Both the position numbers and the translations under genes were made by a program. A stretch of DNA of 64,000 nucleotides from Crocodylus rhombifer (taxonomy: Eukaryota > Chordata > Crocodylia > Crocodylidae), in NCBI GenBank assembly GCA_038503035.1, contig JAVSML010020433.1, positions 124,001 through 188,000 of the forward strand, in the 5' to 3' direction. Shown here in pieces: positions 15,001 to 30,500 of the stretch (position 1 is its first letter; each line of letters begins with the position of its first letter). The notes beneath the pieces were generated by a model that saw only the letters and a program-made list of their open reading frames with translations, did no database searches and was not told where the DNA came from.

Positions 15001-18000
15001 GAGGGACAATTCCAGAAAGCCCCAAATCCCCTGTGTAATGCCTCTTCTGTAGATAAAAAGCTAGGGCCATGTATAGATGAAACGAGAGGCATGTGTGCAC
15101 GACACTTGAAAGCAGGTTAAATGCTTCTGCACCACTTTAATGGTGTTGGTGTTTGCACGCACCGGTGGCATATTGCAGAGTAATTCCATCCACTGTAGCT
15201 AATTTGGCAGTGTAATGTGCTTTAAATGACTTGGGGGAGTTTTAGTTTGCTGCCCCTACAGCCACAGAACGAAGCACCAGGCTCCCTGCAGCTCTGCAGG
15301 AAGCCAACGCAGGCAGCCTGGCAGCAGCCCGGGAAGGCAGGCTTTACCCAAGAAACACAGCAAGCGTGATCTTTTTGTTTTTCCCTGGAGCCTACCTGCC
15401 TGCCTGAGCTGTGCAGGGGCCCAGTGCTTCCCTCCATGGCTGCAGTGCCCCCCAGGACCACCCAAGCTGGGTGCCTGCGGGCTGGTGCCACCTGGGGGGG
15501 AACTGCTGCTGTTGTGGGGGGGGAGCACCAGGACGACACTGCCCACTGGCAGCTCACCTTGCCCTCCCCACCACCAGAGAGGCAGATAAGTTTGGGTGTG
15601 TGCATGACACAGGGGTTTAAAGGGCCCTAAATTGAAGCAGTGTTTTTAAAAACCCACCACTTCAATTCAGGGCCCTCGTTTCATCTACACACACCCCAAA
15701 ACCTTTACTTCCTGCACTGCCGGCCCAATCCACTCCCAGCACTGCATCCATTTAAGAGGCAAACCCTGCTTTCTCCTCTTCAGCAGTAGAGGGCACTGGC
15801 TGCAGGGAAACCCATGGCAGGAGCTATGGAAATGAGCTTCATGGGAGCTCTCTTCATTAAGCCTTGTCTGTGTGGAAGGGTTAATGTGCAGGTACTTCTG
15901 CCATTTCAGCTCTGCCTCCCTTCCTTCCTCTGCCCACCCCATATATGTTGATTCCTCAGCTACGAAGTTGGGGGAGAACACTCCCCTAAAAGAATTAGGA
16001 CTTTTTTTTTCCTTTAATTTTTTTCACAAAACTAGAAAAGGACAAAAATTCCAGCCCTGCCTCGCTCTAAAGGACACAAGCCCTCCGTCTCTCATAAGCT
16101 TCTCTGTGAAATTCCAGCTGGGCAGTCAGTGAATGTTTAGCTGATGGATTCACTGCTGTTTAGTCTGCCATGTAACCAGCAATGGCATGAGAAGCAGAAA
16201 TAGAGATGCCCTAAGAAATGTAGAACTGATGTAACGGAAAAGGGAGACAGGAAAAAAAAAACCTTGGAATACAAGCTGCCCAGAGCAGACTTTTCTTGAA
16301 GGACTCCTCTGTCCTCAGTGACTGGTGCCAGTGATGTGCAGTCCTTGCTGAAAAACATCACTGGTAAGTGTCAAAATAGAGCTTTGTGTTAAAAAGAAGC
16401 TTTTCAGGGCGCTCAGCCTGCTATTCCTGAAGTCGACTACGGGCTGGCTCAGGTGAGAGCAGTCAGGTTCCACGCGGGCCTTTAACTGCTGCAGTTAAAA
16501 ATGCAGCGGGGTTAATTCTGAAGACTCTTAATCAAACACAGTAAATAGAAAGAGAATCAAAATTGCACCTGAGTAGGGGATGCAGGGTTTCTTATTCGGT
16601 TACCCCAAGAAAGGCATGGGGATGAGCAATGATACAGAAACTTTAGCTTTTTAAATTAATGTGCTCCTGGTGGGAGCTTGTAGACTGACTGCCTCAAAGA
16701 AAAAGCAAGTGACTGTTTTCAGAGCATTCTCAGTACAAACAGGGGTCACGAGTTCTCCATATCATTATACAAAGGCATATCACTGCTCAGTCCTTTCTAA
16801 AGGTGGGTAGGAATTCAGTCAAGGTGGCTTGTTCCCTGCCTACGCCAGCTGCTAATGGGGTGGCTGGTTTCAAAATATGGATGTTTTCCCACTAGGAACC
16901 AGACTGACTCCGCAAGACTTATTTCACTTATCAGATGGTAGCAGCATTTATTTACTATTGCCCCGGGGCCATGTGTTGACTGGTTACTTCAATGGAGACA
17001 AAAAAAAAAAACCCTTCTCTTGTCAGCAATCTCTGGAGCCATCCAGTGCTTCATGGATTTCTTCAGATGGAAAGCACAAGGAGTTCCAGACTAAAGAGTC
17101 AAATATGAGTGCACTGGCCCTCCAAATCTTTTGCTGAAATATCAAATGCTATATGCAAGCCAAGCCTCACATCCCTTTGATGGGAGCTTAATCAACTTAG
17201 AATCCAGCCACTCCATCTCCACTCTGCACAGTGTAACAATTAGACAACAGATAAAGGAGTGTCGTGCTCTTTCCCTGCTCTGCCCTGATAACAACCTCAT
17301 AAATAGCATTGCGGCAGTGATTTGTTTAGTTAAAATAAATATTTTAAATACAAGATAAAAACTTAAGTGATTTACATTTGGGATCCAGGAGTTCTTCCCA
17401 AGGGCAGCAGTTTCATTTCAGCCTTTATTTAACTGCCTGGGAGTAAGTCCTGCTTTTGTGAGGCATTCATGCAGGAACCGATGTTTTAGGGTAGCTTAAA
17501 ATAAAGCACAGAGATCTTTTCATTCTGCTATCTCCTGGCTAAGTGAGAAACTCTCTTCCCCCTCCCTTCCCTGCCCCCTCCCCCCATCTTGCACTCACTC
17601 AATAAAAAAGAAACAAATTCTTGACTTTATTTGGCTGGAGAGTCTCCTTGCAAGGGAGGGGGACACTCTAAACTGTTCTCATGATGCATTGCTGTGGAGG
17701 GAGCTGGGAAAATGCTTAGGCCATCAGAGCATTGGTGAATTTTTTTGCTCCCCTTCTGTTGTGTTTACAAAACCTTATAACTTCTCTGCCGTTAGGAAAT
17801 TCACTGCTGAGTTTGCTTGATGTGACTGCTCCCAGCTTCCATTGACGTACATGGGGCGCTTTTAACAGCATGTTTGAATGCGAATGTAACTTTTCATGTT
17901 TAGAGGTACTGGCATTATAAACTGAGAACCTACTTGGTTGGATGATGAAAGTGCCAGGAACTGAAGAGAGGGAGCCTCCTGGCTGCTTGGATGCAAGTGT

Positions 18001-18543
18001 TCAATGACAGTGTGGGCAGGATTGTTCAAAAGCCTGTAGCTGCTCCCATAAAAGTCTGTGGGGGTTTAACTATTGAGTCCACCGGCAGCTGACTTGGGCC
18101 AACAGTATTGAAAATCCCACCTATTAGTATAAATATTTTTCAGTCTTACTGATTTCATAGGACCCTCAAATTATGCTATTGAATAAAAGAAAGAGTAGCA
18201 GAATCTGGCCCATTATAGTCCTTTCCCTGCAAACTGCTTAATATATAGCCTTTATATAGCTATATCTATGACATCTCTATATCGGTGTTTATAGGTATAG
18301 ATCTGTATAACCTTTATATATCTATATCTAGAATATATCTATATACACTGCAGTTGGGGAAGGAAAGAAAGTGGCATTTTGTGCATTTTCATAAGGACTC
18401 TGCTTTACTCTCAATGGTTCCTTGCTGGGTTCAACTAACATACAAGAAGAAATTAAGCAATTAGGCCACCTATGTATTATGTTATCAATGAAGTCTTAAA
18501 GGAAAGGAAATAACTGCTCAATGTGATGATATTTTTTCCCCAG

Positions 18544-21500
18544 GGAAATTACAGTTTCCTCATCCCATCCAGATAATGGGCTGCCAACCGGGGCTTTTAG
18601 TAGCCCTAATTCTGTTTTCATCCTGGATGAGCGCGTACAGCTAACTGTGGGACTGCAGACCCAAGAAAGACACTTGTTCCTCTTCAATGACATGCTGATC
18701 ATCGCCAAGTCAAAGTAAGAGGATGCCGACAAGCTTCACAAGGGTCATGTCTACACACCCAGTGAAGTTTAAACCAGGACTAAATGCAGTTGTGGGTCTG
18801 GGCACCAAGAGAATCATATTTTTCAAAGACAACATTACATATAACTTTGCCACCTTCCCCCCCGCCCCAACCCCGAAATATATTCTACATTCTTTTTGGC
18901 ATGTCTTGCTTTAATTTATCACTGTCTACATTTCCACACAGTAGGCTGATCTTATCAAAGTGACCTTGATTTTACTTCATGAGGCTTGAAGAAATGCCAT
19001 GGCATTCTTTCCGTGGTTGAGGGAAGAAAGTGAGTGTAGAGATCAAAAAATTGACTCCCTTTGTGGCCCTACTCTGAACCCCCCCCCCACCTCCCCAGCC
19101 TAATAGGCAAAAACTTATGGGGTAAATTCAGATATCACTGCTATGTTGTGGATAGTAAACAGTCTGAATCATAGAGGCCTGCCATCCACCTGCACACATT
19201 GTGCTAGTGCTGAAAGAGGGGAGGCCCAGGACTTGGATACGAGTAGAGTCAGTTCTGAGGCATTAACAGAAGTGATGAGGGATGGTTTTGCAGTCTTTGC
19301 ATGAGCTACATCTGACTCTAGTCTCGTTAGCCTAAGCAATCTGTGGTTTGGATTTCAGGTCTTCCTCAAGCTTGAAGCTGAAGAAGCAAGTGCGTCTCAG
19401 TGAAGTGTGGACAGGCACCTGTCTCAGTGAAGTGACAGAGAAGAAAATGAGTCCAGAGCATTCCTTTGTCATTGGCTGGCCCACCACCAACTGTGTCGTT
19501 ACCTTCAGGTATCACAGTGCAGTAATAAATTCACTGTTTTGCAGCTGTCAATAAGCTGTATGTAGACTGAGAACTAGATGATGGCAAAGGGAATAGAAAC
19601 CTCTGTTCCACAAATATAGGAATTCTCCTATAGCCCTAGTGGCAGGGGCCTATGTAAAGAAAGATGATCCAATAGTTAGGCCCCTAGCTTAGAGCTTGTG
19701 AGACATGGGTTCAAGTCCCTGCTTGGACTCCCTGGCAATTAGCAAGTCATCAAGGCACAAACTGTCAAAGCTGTTTAGGTGTCTGAGTTCCTGTGAGCTG
19801 CCCTTGAGGATCTGGTCCTCAGCTCCCCTATGTGATGTGTGGATGCTAATAGTTTTCTACTTTACAGGGATGCTGTGAACACAAATGTATTCAAGACTAT
19901 GAGTTCCACAGGTAGAAGTGGATAATGGATAATTAGATGTGTACCACTACCTTAGATGGAATGGACTTATGACATGTAAATGCCATCCAGGAAATGCCAG
20001 TGGGTCAAATGAACTAAATTGTTCATTTCTGTACCCTAAATATTGCAAAGAAACTTCCCCTTCCCCTCCCTGTCACTGTTCCTTCCCTACCTGCACAGTC
20101 TGCTTTAGTCAACTTTTTTCTGGAGTACAGAAAATATGTAGTCCATTTTAAAATACAATACTCACAGGGTAGCTCCTACATCAGTGGCTCCAAACCTCAG
20201 GACACGACCCAAATCAGAGTCGCAAGAGGTCCACCCCTCACTCCGCCCGTCCCACCTGCAGGGCTCTCCCAGTGCACAGCCCGTGTGGATCTTGCCACTG
20301 CTGCCCCCCACGACCCCAGCCCAGCCTGGGCTCTGCTGGCACCACTGGGCATGAGTGAGGCGGTGGCAGAGGCAGGGGCAGGGTCGTGACCTGGATCTAG
20401 GGTCACAGCAAAAAAAGGTTGGGAGCCACTGTTTTACACACTAAGCACACCTTGACTCACCAACTCATCACATGTGAATTGAACATAGCTGGAGCCTCCT
20501 GAAAATTACTCCAGGCAATTCACTAAGTAAACCCTTTTTGCATTAACCCTGCAGCTGTTGTCATAACAGTCCTAGCACTTTTTATAGTTAGGAAAAGGTG
20601 AATCTGATGGTGAAAACTGCCAGGTGCCAGGCATCCTTTATCCCTACACCAAGAAGTGCCAGTCAGCTCAGCTATTGCTGTGGACAGGTATCTTGGTGGA
20701 AAACGCACTGGGACTCTCAAATGCATCTTGTATTGGCTGCCCCATCCCTTCTGAGTACCTGGGATGCTGCCTTTAGCATCCCTTTGCCATGGACTCACAT
20801 ATTAGACAACTTAGGCTTCTAATGCAAGGGTGGACATTTTTTAATCTCAACTCTAGCAACCATGCCACTTCCCCTGCATCACAAAACATGTGGGATGGAT
20901 ATTGCCAGTGAAGGCTTCTAGGAACTACAAGGAGAGGAAGGGAAGTGATACTAGAAAAAAATATCAATTAAAGGTCATTACAAAAAAGTAAAGAGCCACG
21001 TGACTTGTTAAGTCCAGCATCACAGAAAGATATTTGTTCCTTATCTGAACACTTCTCAGCCCAGCCAGAAAATCCAGCTCGGCTCGTCTGCTGCTAGGGT
21101 TTTATTAGTATTATTATTGTTATTTCTTATTCTTGTTAAACTAGAACAGAACCAGGAAAAGACTGCGCTTTTGTTCCAGGGTTTTACAGGAAGGAACTGA
21201 GACTTACAGCTAAATATAAGTGAAGCCTGATAAAGTCTCCAAAAATTATTAGTCATTCAGCACTTAGCTGATATTATGCTTCCCTTTTTATTCTCAGCTC
21301 ATCCGAGGTGAAAGAACGGTGGCTCACGACATTATTGTGGTAAGTAGCCTGTCCTTTCTCCTCTGCCTTTGCCATCACTCTACAGTCCTATATAAACATT
21401 TGGAGGGAGACAGTAGATGCTAGATGCTCAGTTTTCACTGACCCTTGGTATAGTGGGTGCCTAGTTGCTTTCCACTGCTTTGAAGATCAAGCTTTAGGAT

Positions 21501-24500
21501 CCTTGGATGGAAGAAAAGAGGCTTTTAAAGTTCAAAAAATCAAATTCCAATAATGGGAACTGGCATCTTTGGAAAATGGTCTTTCTTTGTAAAAGACTTT
21601 TGTTTTACCACAGTGAAAGGGCCCTCTCTTCCTTACTCCTTTCCAAACAAGATCCTAGGGTCCCCTCTCCAGTAATGTGTTCAGCCCTGCTCCATCTGCT
21701 GAGAGCAGCATTTGTTCTAGATAGTCCAACCAGTCTCCCCAGTTACTTTCTGGTGCATTGTGAGTTCTTTCTTATCGACGACTAATACAATCTCTGTGAG
21801 ATTAGTATCTACCAAAGTGTTTAATATCACTTGCCCCTTTTTCTGTGTTAACTGCTACTTCCTGTGTGGAGGGATTGTGTGTTTGCCTGATATTTTTTTT
21901 CTTTTTTTCCTCTGACATTTAGGCAAATCAATGAGACAAAACAGAATGAATATCTGAAAGCCCTGAGTCTCCAAATCCTTGTGCTGGATATTGAAAACTG
22001 TTCTTCTGTGAGTAAAACTAAGAATCAGGCCAACACAACTGAGGTCAGGGCAATGGGGGATCTTTGCTCCTGCTGCCATTTCTGGGAAGCCCTTTCTGAA
22101 GCATCTTGAAAGGTTGCTGCAAAGGGCCTCACAGTGCACAGTCTTTGGGATCTCCTCTTAGAGAGGTCTCAGTGCAGGTAATTAGGAAGTGCTTACAGAG
22201 GGTTAACAAGCCCCACCACAAAGGATAGTTCCGGAAATAACTTTTGAACACATATTTTAGTGCATTTGCTTCCTGCTACCCTTCATGTCCATCAGTGGCT
22301 TCTAGCTTAGTGATTATAAGCATTCATATACCCTATAATTCTTTATTAGCAGTGCCATAGTAGAGGATCATGATCACTGGCACATCCTCTTCAGTTTATC
22401 TCTAAAAATATTTTCCTATGAGCAAGTTCTGGGCTTCAAGCCTGGTTCACCTTTATCTTCCAATGCACTTCCCACAGAAAACGACTCCAACATCCCCTTG
22501 CAGTATTCTGCACTATGTTTCACTGCTGTGGTGGCCATGGAGCTATTGGGCTGCTTTTCAACTCTGGCAGCATCGTGATTAACTACCACAAGAGTCCTAT
22601 GATTTCCGTAGTGTGAAACCATTGCATTCAGTATTGGAATGGTAATGGAAGAAGACAGTGAGCATTGTGGTCCCACTGCAATACAACCTTACCTACCAAT
22701 GGTTCTCCAATAGTCTCAGGTCTGTTCAAACATCCTATTGCTAATAAAAAGACAAGACTGTTCCCAAGCTAACACCAATGTAGGAAAACTGTGCTCTCTA
22801 TCATCTTAAAATGATTTCATATTTAGCAATGGCAGACAGTAACCTGCCTAGCCAGAATATTTTCCCTTAATTTTCAAATCCAAGTGACAATGTGACTAGA
22901 TCTTACCTCTTCCTTTAGCTTTATATTTTTTTCTGTGTATCTTCCTTTCCTAGACTGCTTCAGTCAATGTGTCTAATACAGAAATAGCAGACAATGTGAT
23001 CAAGAAGACAGTTCATCAGCTTGGACTTCCTGTAAGTGTCCATTGTATATGCTGCCAGATCTTAGCTTGGGAAGTTGAGGACGTCAGTGTTATTGAACAA
23101 TGCAGATGTGATGGAGTCTGGTAAAAATTGAAGGAGACTTGTTTAATCATTAGAACACTAGTATTCTCCATGCTACAGGATGGGCCCATACATCTCTGCA
23201 TATATAAAGATTTATAAATGCACATGCACATCTGATGGACCAAATACAAATCTTATGTAAGTAAATGCAACTTTAGTGATTTCAAGGCACTTATACGAGG
23301 GTTGATCATGGACTAGACTTTCCAAAGAGCTTTTATCCTAGACACATAATTACTGAATATATCATTGCTTATCAAATTATTCTTGGACAAATCATTGATA
23401 ATAGTAATCGTCCATCAGTTACAATATTTAAGAAAGAAGGTCATGGCAATAGCCCAATAGTAACACCAAGACATTAGTTGTACACCTATAGGAAGCCTTG
23501 GTTCTTTATTCTTAATGAGAATTATTTCTTCTATCATTAATACATGCCCAACTTTACATAGAGCTAATCATACTCCTTGCTCCAAGAGCATACCATCAAA
23601 GGGAGAGATGAATAGTCAATACCTTTGTTCAACTTGCAGAGTGAACAAGCATGAAATATTATGCAAGTATGCTCTAGTTTCTTTAGCAAGAAAATAAGAG
23701 ATAGGAAATACTTGTATCTGTATGAATTGAAATATCCATGTTCTTAACCTTTTGAACTTGAAGCTAGTCCTGTGTTTTGCACCCTACAATACATAGCCAG
23801 TAAATGCTGACATTCCTGGGAAATCTAATGAACTTGACTGATGTTGTTTGATCAATATGTCAAGAGACTTCCTGAATCTGAGCCTTAAATGTGGACATTG
23901 GAGAAACCTTAGTTTGGGTTTGCTTTCTTAATCTGTTTTTTTTTTAAATTTGGATTTCCCATTCCCTTTCTGTCCCTCTCTGAACCTTTCCCCTTCCTCT
24001 CCCAGGTCAGACGAACTGTTTCTGAGACCCTGTCACTCCAAATCATTCTGCTTTCCCTGAGATTTCTGGCCATTGCTTTTCCTGCCCCTTGGTCTGTTCA
24101 GCTGTTATCTCTTTCATTGTTTTGTGGGCTCTGTCCAGCTTATCTGGTCCTTCTTTCCAGCTCTTGCCCCCATTCTCACATTTCTTTCCTTTCTGTTCCC
24201 CAACCTGCAGGGTAGACCAAGTGACTACCATCTCTGGGTGATATCTGGAAAGGATGATCCTGCTTACCCTTTAATTGGTAAGGGCTCTTCCATTTCCTTC
24301 TTCAGATATGCTGGCATGTAGGATCCACGGTAATAACAATAACATCAACAACAACAATGCTGGTGTCTGGACAAGGGAAACATCTCTCACTCTCCAAGAT
24401 CTACCTCTAAGTGCTTGCTGACCTGTGAAATGATCAACTGCATCAAGCCTGCAAGCAGCAGATATTCGTGATGAAAGATAACTGGCCTGATAGCCTCAGG

Positions 24501-27500
24501 TTTCACACACAAATGGTTTACCAGATTGTACTGTAATTCGTTAAGGAAGTCGATCAAAGCTGACCATCTCCTGAAAGATTCAGAAGGGTTTCAGCTCTGA
24601 TTGACTTCAGTGGCAGAAGATCAGGACCTAAACCTAAAGCATAACAAGGAATTACATTCAGAATGCTGCTTTTGGTGGTCACAGTGGTTTCCAGTCTTGC
24701 AGGGGAAAGGGAAACCTTAAGGCAGGTCTCGGCACACAAGTAAATAAAGGGAAGAAGTGTCTTAAGATGCATGTATAGGTATCCTTTAAGCATGTAATTA
24801 AGACCCCAAAATATTTATCTTCTTTGTTCGTATTTATTTATTTTTCAAAGCATTCCAGCTCACATTTAAGGAAATTGTTTTCCATGTGAGACATCAAGTC
24901 CCATTAAGTACACGGTTCATTTCACAAGGTTTTTTGTGTTGCTTTAGTCTCTATACTCACTTTAATCTGAAACTGATCTCACATGGAGACGCAGGGCATT
25001 TGGGGCAATGTCCTTTGCGAGCTGTTTATTTGAAAAGTTCCTTTTTTAACCATTTCTGTTTAGATTACAAAAACTCTGGGATGTTAGAAGGAAAATGATT
25101 GTGTATGTAGGGGACTCAGAGCCAGAGCCAGAAGAGATGATAGATCCATAAGTTGATCTCAGAAATACAACAAACTTATTCAAATAAAATCCAGTGTCTA
25201 ATCTCCTAAATTTGAAATATTAATCAGAGAAAACACCAAAGCTGGAGTTTACAACAAAAAAAAGTATTTATTTATTTTTATTTTTTTTGGTATTGCATCA
25301 CTGGCAAAAACGAGACAGCGGAGTAAGATTAAATGTACAATTAAAATTAGACAGGGTATTTACTTTGGCAAAGCATATGAAACATGTCTCTCCAATCTTT
25401 CCCATAGTAATTCATAACAAATTCTATTATTATGTTTGACGCCGTGATGGAATCAACGTTAGCGACAGGCTGTTTGGATCAGAGTCAACCCCAATGTAAT
25501 TTTTTATGAAATTCAAAAATCTTTGATTTATTTTCTTTGAGAGTTTTTTTGTTTTGTTTTTGTCTTTTAATTTGTATTTTAATATATTCTAGAGTCTTTG
25601 CAATTCCTAGCAAAGACCAGAATCACCAAGCTATCAGAAGAAATACTGTTCTTCTGGTATTATTAACTGTTTTGAAAATCAGCCTGTCTTTGTCCTGTCT
25701 TATAAGTAGAGTCAGGAACTTCATATAGCCACTGGCAGAGCACAAGGAACCACCCTATATTATTGTGTTACTCGGTGTCCAGAGCAAAGCTTTCCTGAAG
25801 CATGTAAACTGCTGATGGTTTATGTGGACAGAACTTTAAAAGCTCAGCCGTCACATACAGCGTTCTGACCAACATGCTAAGAGCTGATGGTTAGTTACCT
25901 TGCCCACATCTTTTTTAAGTGTAACCATCAAATGTTACATTTTAAGTGACACCCAATGAATGAGTTTGAATAAGATGCTTCCACTGATGTCCGTCAAAGT
26001 GTACTTCAACATTTTAAAAGAGAGTTCCCTTGGTTGTTGAAGCTGAGATCATTTTTTTCCCTAAGCTGTTCAGAGGTATGTCTCATTGGTGCTGCAGCGG
26101 GATGAGCTCCTCTATCAATTCTCTCCCACTGAAGCCTAGGAGAACTTACCTGGGCTTTCTAAGTACATATGTTGTGATGCCATAGAAACCTTGTTATTGT
26201 GGAGTTGCTGGTGAGCAACAGAGTGTTCCCTATCCCTAAGCTTCAGGGATGCACCTTACCCCTGGCCGAGAGGAAACTGCATCCTGGAGTAATCAGTAGT
26301 TCAGTCTTCATGAACTGAGACTGCCAGTGAGAATCCCATTCGTTCTAGGTGTGATGAGGGCATATGACCACTACGTCCCAAACCAAGACTCCCAATTGCT
26401 TTCACATAGTGAAATTTGTGAGTTTGGATTCTCACTTGGACTTTACATGCCTCTTATCTCAACAGGCCATGAGCATCCTCTCAGCATTGTCTTGAGCTCC
26501 CTCCAAGACACTGTTGACCAGCATCAAGGTACCAACAACAACACACTCCTGCCTGATGGCACAGAGGCTTCCCCACTGGACCAGCTGCCCAAGGACAGAC
26601 AGTGCCAATTCATCCTGAAACCCAAGCCCCAAGCTCCAATGCAGCTAAGGAGAGGTGAGATCAGGGATGATGAGTTGTGGCCCTTCAAATAACTTTGGAA
26701 ATCTCCCTGTGGAAGCTGCTGATATCCTGTTAGATCATGTTTTTATTTCAAAAGACACTCTGAACTTGAATATATCTGAAGTCAATTGCTTCATTGCTCC
26801 CACTGACTACCTGTTGATTTCAATGGTGGCAGGACTGCATTCTTGAGCCTTAGGCCAGCTCTCAGTAACATCTCTTAAGTGGATGAGTAGCATTGAGCAA
26901 TGAGTTACATTCACCGTGGATATGCGCCAACAACAGATACACCAATGAGGCTGTATTTAACCCTTAGCTGTTTCATTTCAGAAAGCAAGAGGATTGCAGT
27001 CTCCTAGCTATTTTCTTACTAATTGGATTACGTGTTACTAATGTCTTGATCTGAGCATGCAATTCTAATAATATAGACATTGCCTGTGAATTGTATATGT
27101 GCCAATAGACCAGAATTTTCTCTGAATATTATTTGACCATCTTTAGAACAGATCACATAATGAAAAAAAAAAGATTCCCAGATAATGAATTCACTGAGAG
27201 ATGGAAACAACTAATTAAAGTATTGGGAATTACTGTCCAGCCGTCTGTGACCCGCTCATAGCACAATAGTAAGGGGAGACACAGGAACAAACAGTGTCTT
27301 TTTGCTGTTTCAGAATCATTGCAGAAACATACTAAGAGGAAGAAATCCTTGATTGATTGGGCCCTGCGTCGGAGCACAAGCACTCCCACAGGCAGTCCAC
27401 CATCACACTCCCCAACGACACCACGGAAACTTTTTGGCCTGTCTCTGTCCTCCGTCTGCCCTGATGGACTCCTTCCCAAGCCAATTATGGTAAGGGGAGA

Positions 27501-30500
27501 TTTGTGCCGTGGGTCCTGTAACAAGCATCTATCTACCTCTCTCCCTGCCAGTCATTTCTCAGGCATCTGTAACCAAGGCTTGTATGTGGTGGGTGGGAGA
27601 ATGATTTCCTATGCTTCAGTATGAACTCTGAATCCAGAAAAAAGGCACCCCCTACATAAACTCCCTGCATCACCCTAGTAATCTCCCATCTCAGTGCTGA
27701 CTAGACTGTACTCCAATTATCACAGGAGATCTGGCATGTGATACACCTAAAATATGAGTTAACATATCTTGGTGCTGGGCTTTCTCTAGGATATGCTGCT
27801 TCTCCTCTACCATGAAGGTCCCTCCACAAGGGGCATTTTCAGGCGCTCAGCCAATGCCAAGACCTGTAAGGAACTGAAAGAGAAACTGAACTCTGGAGAT
27901 GAGGTCCAGATGGATGGGGAGTCCGTCTTTGTGGCTGCAGCAGTCATCACAGTAAGTTATTCAAATGATACACCTCCTTCCAATTAAAACAGCATGACAC
28001 AGTACTCCTCAGTTAGTAAGGAAATACTGTGATTCTGCCAAGGGACTGCATTTTTAACTCGACCCATTTGACATACCCCACTCTCATTTGAAAGTTGGTT
28101 CCTGAAAGAGAGCAGATCTGCCCCTTCATGAACTAAGAACTGCTGCTTTTACTGGCACAAAGGTGCAGAAATTAGTACTGGCCCTCATGCCACTATCTGG
28201 GGTGGGGGTTGTACTTATTAACGCAGAAGCACAGCAGAGTCTCAGGCAGCAAAGGGTTCAACAGACTAAGAGTATGTCTTCATCATGAGTTAACCAAGCT
28301 ACATACACCTGAGTTCCCTGAGAATGGTACCTCTCTAATTGCTTTTTCCACACTGGTGCTACAGTGAAAAGACCACCATACTTAGGTTAAAGGTTTTTGT
28401 GTGTGGACAAGACTTGAACTAGGGACAACTAGGGACAACACGTGTGTTATCACTCTAGCTAACTTTGTAGTAAAGGGAAACCCTAGTGGGGCACTGATGT
28501 GAAACCAGGTGAGAAAAATTCAGGCACCTGAAATTCAAGCACCTGGTTCTTGCAATGCAGGCTTGGCCTAATGAGTGGAATCTCCCCAGTCCACCCCTGG
28601 TTTGCAGGAGATTCAGACTGTTTAAAAAAAAAGGCATATTAAGCTGTGATACAGGATGCCAAGGAAAAAGGAACTTGGGAGATTTAAAACTGGTCTAGAC
28701 AAAGCCTTGGCGAATGTGAAGCCTTAGCCTTACCATACTGTGGAGAACAAACCTGCTTCTAGCACAGAGGGTAGATTAGGTGGTCTTTGTTCCACTGAAG
28801 GAGAAGTTCAAGGTCTGTTTTCAATGCTGCACATTATGGGGAGCAGGGAGGCCTCGAAGGCATGTATTTGTATTGTGTCTCATTTTTTCTTATGCTTACT
28901 GTAAATAAAAACGTATGCACTGTGAAAAAAATTAAAAACTGACCAGACTGCTCTGCATATATATATTTAATTCAGGATTTTCTACGAAATATACCTGACA
29001 GTGTTCTATCCTCAGACATGCACGGGTTATGGATGGAAGCTGTGGACACAGAAAATCGAGCACATAAGATAGAAGTCATTAAAAGGTTTGTAAATGCTCA
29101 CAGTGGCTCTTGGGGGTGGGGATGTGAATATGTCCCACAGCATACTTACCCTATTCTAGGAAACTCCTAATATTGCTCTAGGCCATGTCACTGCCCTTGC
29201 CTGTTGCCAGCATAGATGGTCAGAACATTTTCATCAAAACAATTTTTTTAAATGAAAGACGTTGATATGTTCAACAAAAAAATTCATGAGAAAATAGTTT
29301 TCTGATGACCAGCTCTGATTACCAGAATTTGCAGAGAGAAAATACAGTCATTCAGACACCAGTCGTGTCCTGGGGTATTAACGGAATTAGCTGCTTTGCG
29401 TGTGCAAAGTTAAAATGATTGCCACAATGGACATCAGAAAGAAAAACCCTGGCCAGGCACACTTATTGGGACCTGGGGAGTTTCTTTCTTTTTGTCAGAT
29501 GAGTGCATTGAATGGGGATTGTCCATTAGCACTGGCATGTCCCATACGATAAATCTCTTTCTCTCACTGGCTCAGTACAGGCTTTTTAAGCCACAAATTC
29601 CTTCCTTACAGATCTCTGTAACTTAGGACATAGCAGAATGCATTATCCCATGGACTACTGGCACAGCTCTATATATGTATCCTCCAGACGCTCCAGTGCC
29701 CCTGCAGGGGAGGTGCAGGGACTAAGGTCAACATTTTCCCAAAAGGCATTAGTGCCAGTATAGCTAGGCATTATGACAGGTGTGGATGTCCAGACAGGAC
29801 TGCCACATAGCTGTAGAGTGGGAGTGACTCAGCCCTATTTGCTGCAGCTGGATCAGACTAGCATGTCCCAGACTAGTTGCAAAAATGCAGTTGTATTTTG
29901 GTTTGTAAAGGGGACTTTAGAAAGCAAGTGGTGCTTGCAGGACGAGGTTTTATAAGCAATTTGTTTTGCATTTTTTCTTTCCCTGGCAGCTTGGTGAATC
30001 AGCTCCCAGAAGCCAACCTCCTTTTACTCCGATACCTCTTTGGAGTCCTGCACCACATTGAGCAGAATTCAGGAGTGAATCAGATGAATGCCTTCAACCT
30101 GGCTCTCTGCATAGCTCCCAACATGCTGTGGCTTCCCGGTCCCACTGGGCCCGAAGAGGAAAGCAGGTCCACAAAGAAGGTAAATCCTCTTTGCAGGATT
30201 CTGCCCCGATGACTTTCCTTTCCTTGTGCTACCTCCTATGAGCTTCATTCCCCTTCAACCTAAAAAAGGAATATAAAAGATTAGCCACATGTACAAATTC
30301 ATATGGAGTGGTGTGGCCACCAAGCTTCTCCACGCATGGAGGCGCTGAGAGAAGCCATTATCTGCTGTAACAAATGGACTCTTCTGGACTTGCTTTTACA
30401 GGGAGTGACTGGGAGTAAACTTCTATCCAGCTGGGATTAGGGCACTGGTACTCTAGCAGAAGCTTCTAATAATGGGTGGCACCATTCTGCAGAGAGGAAA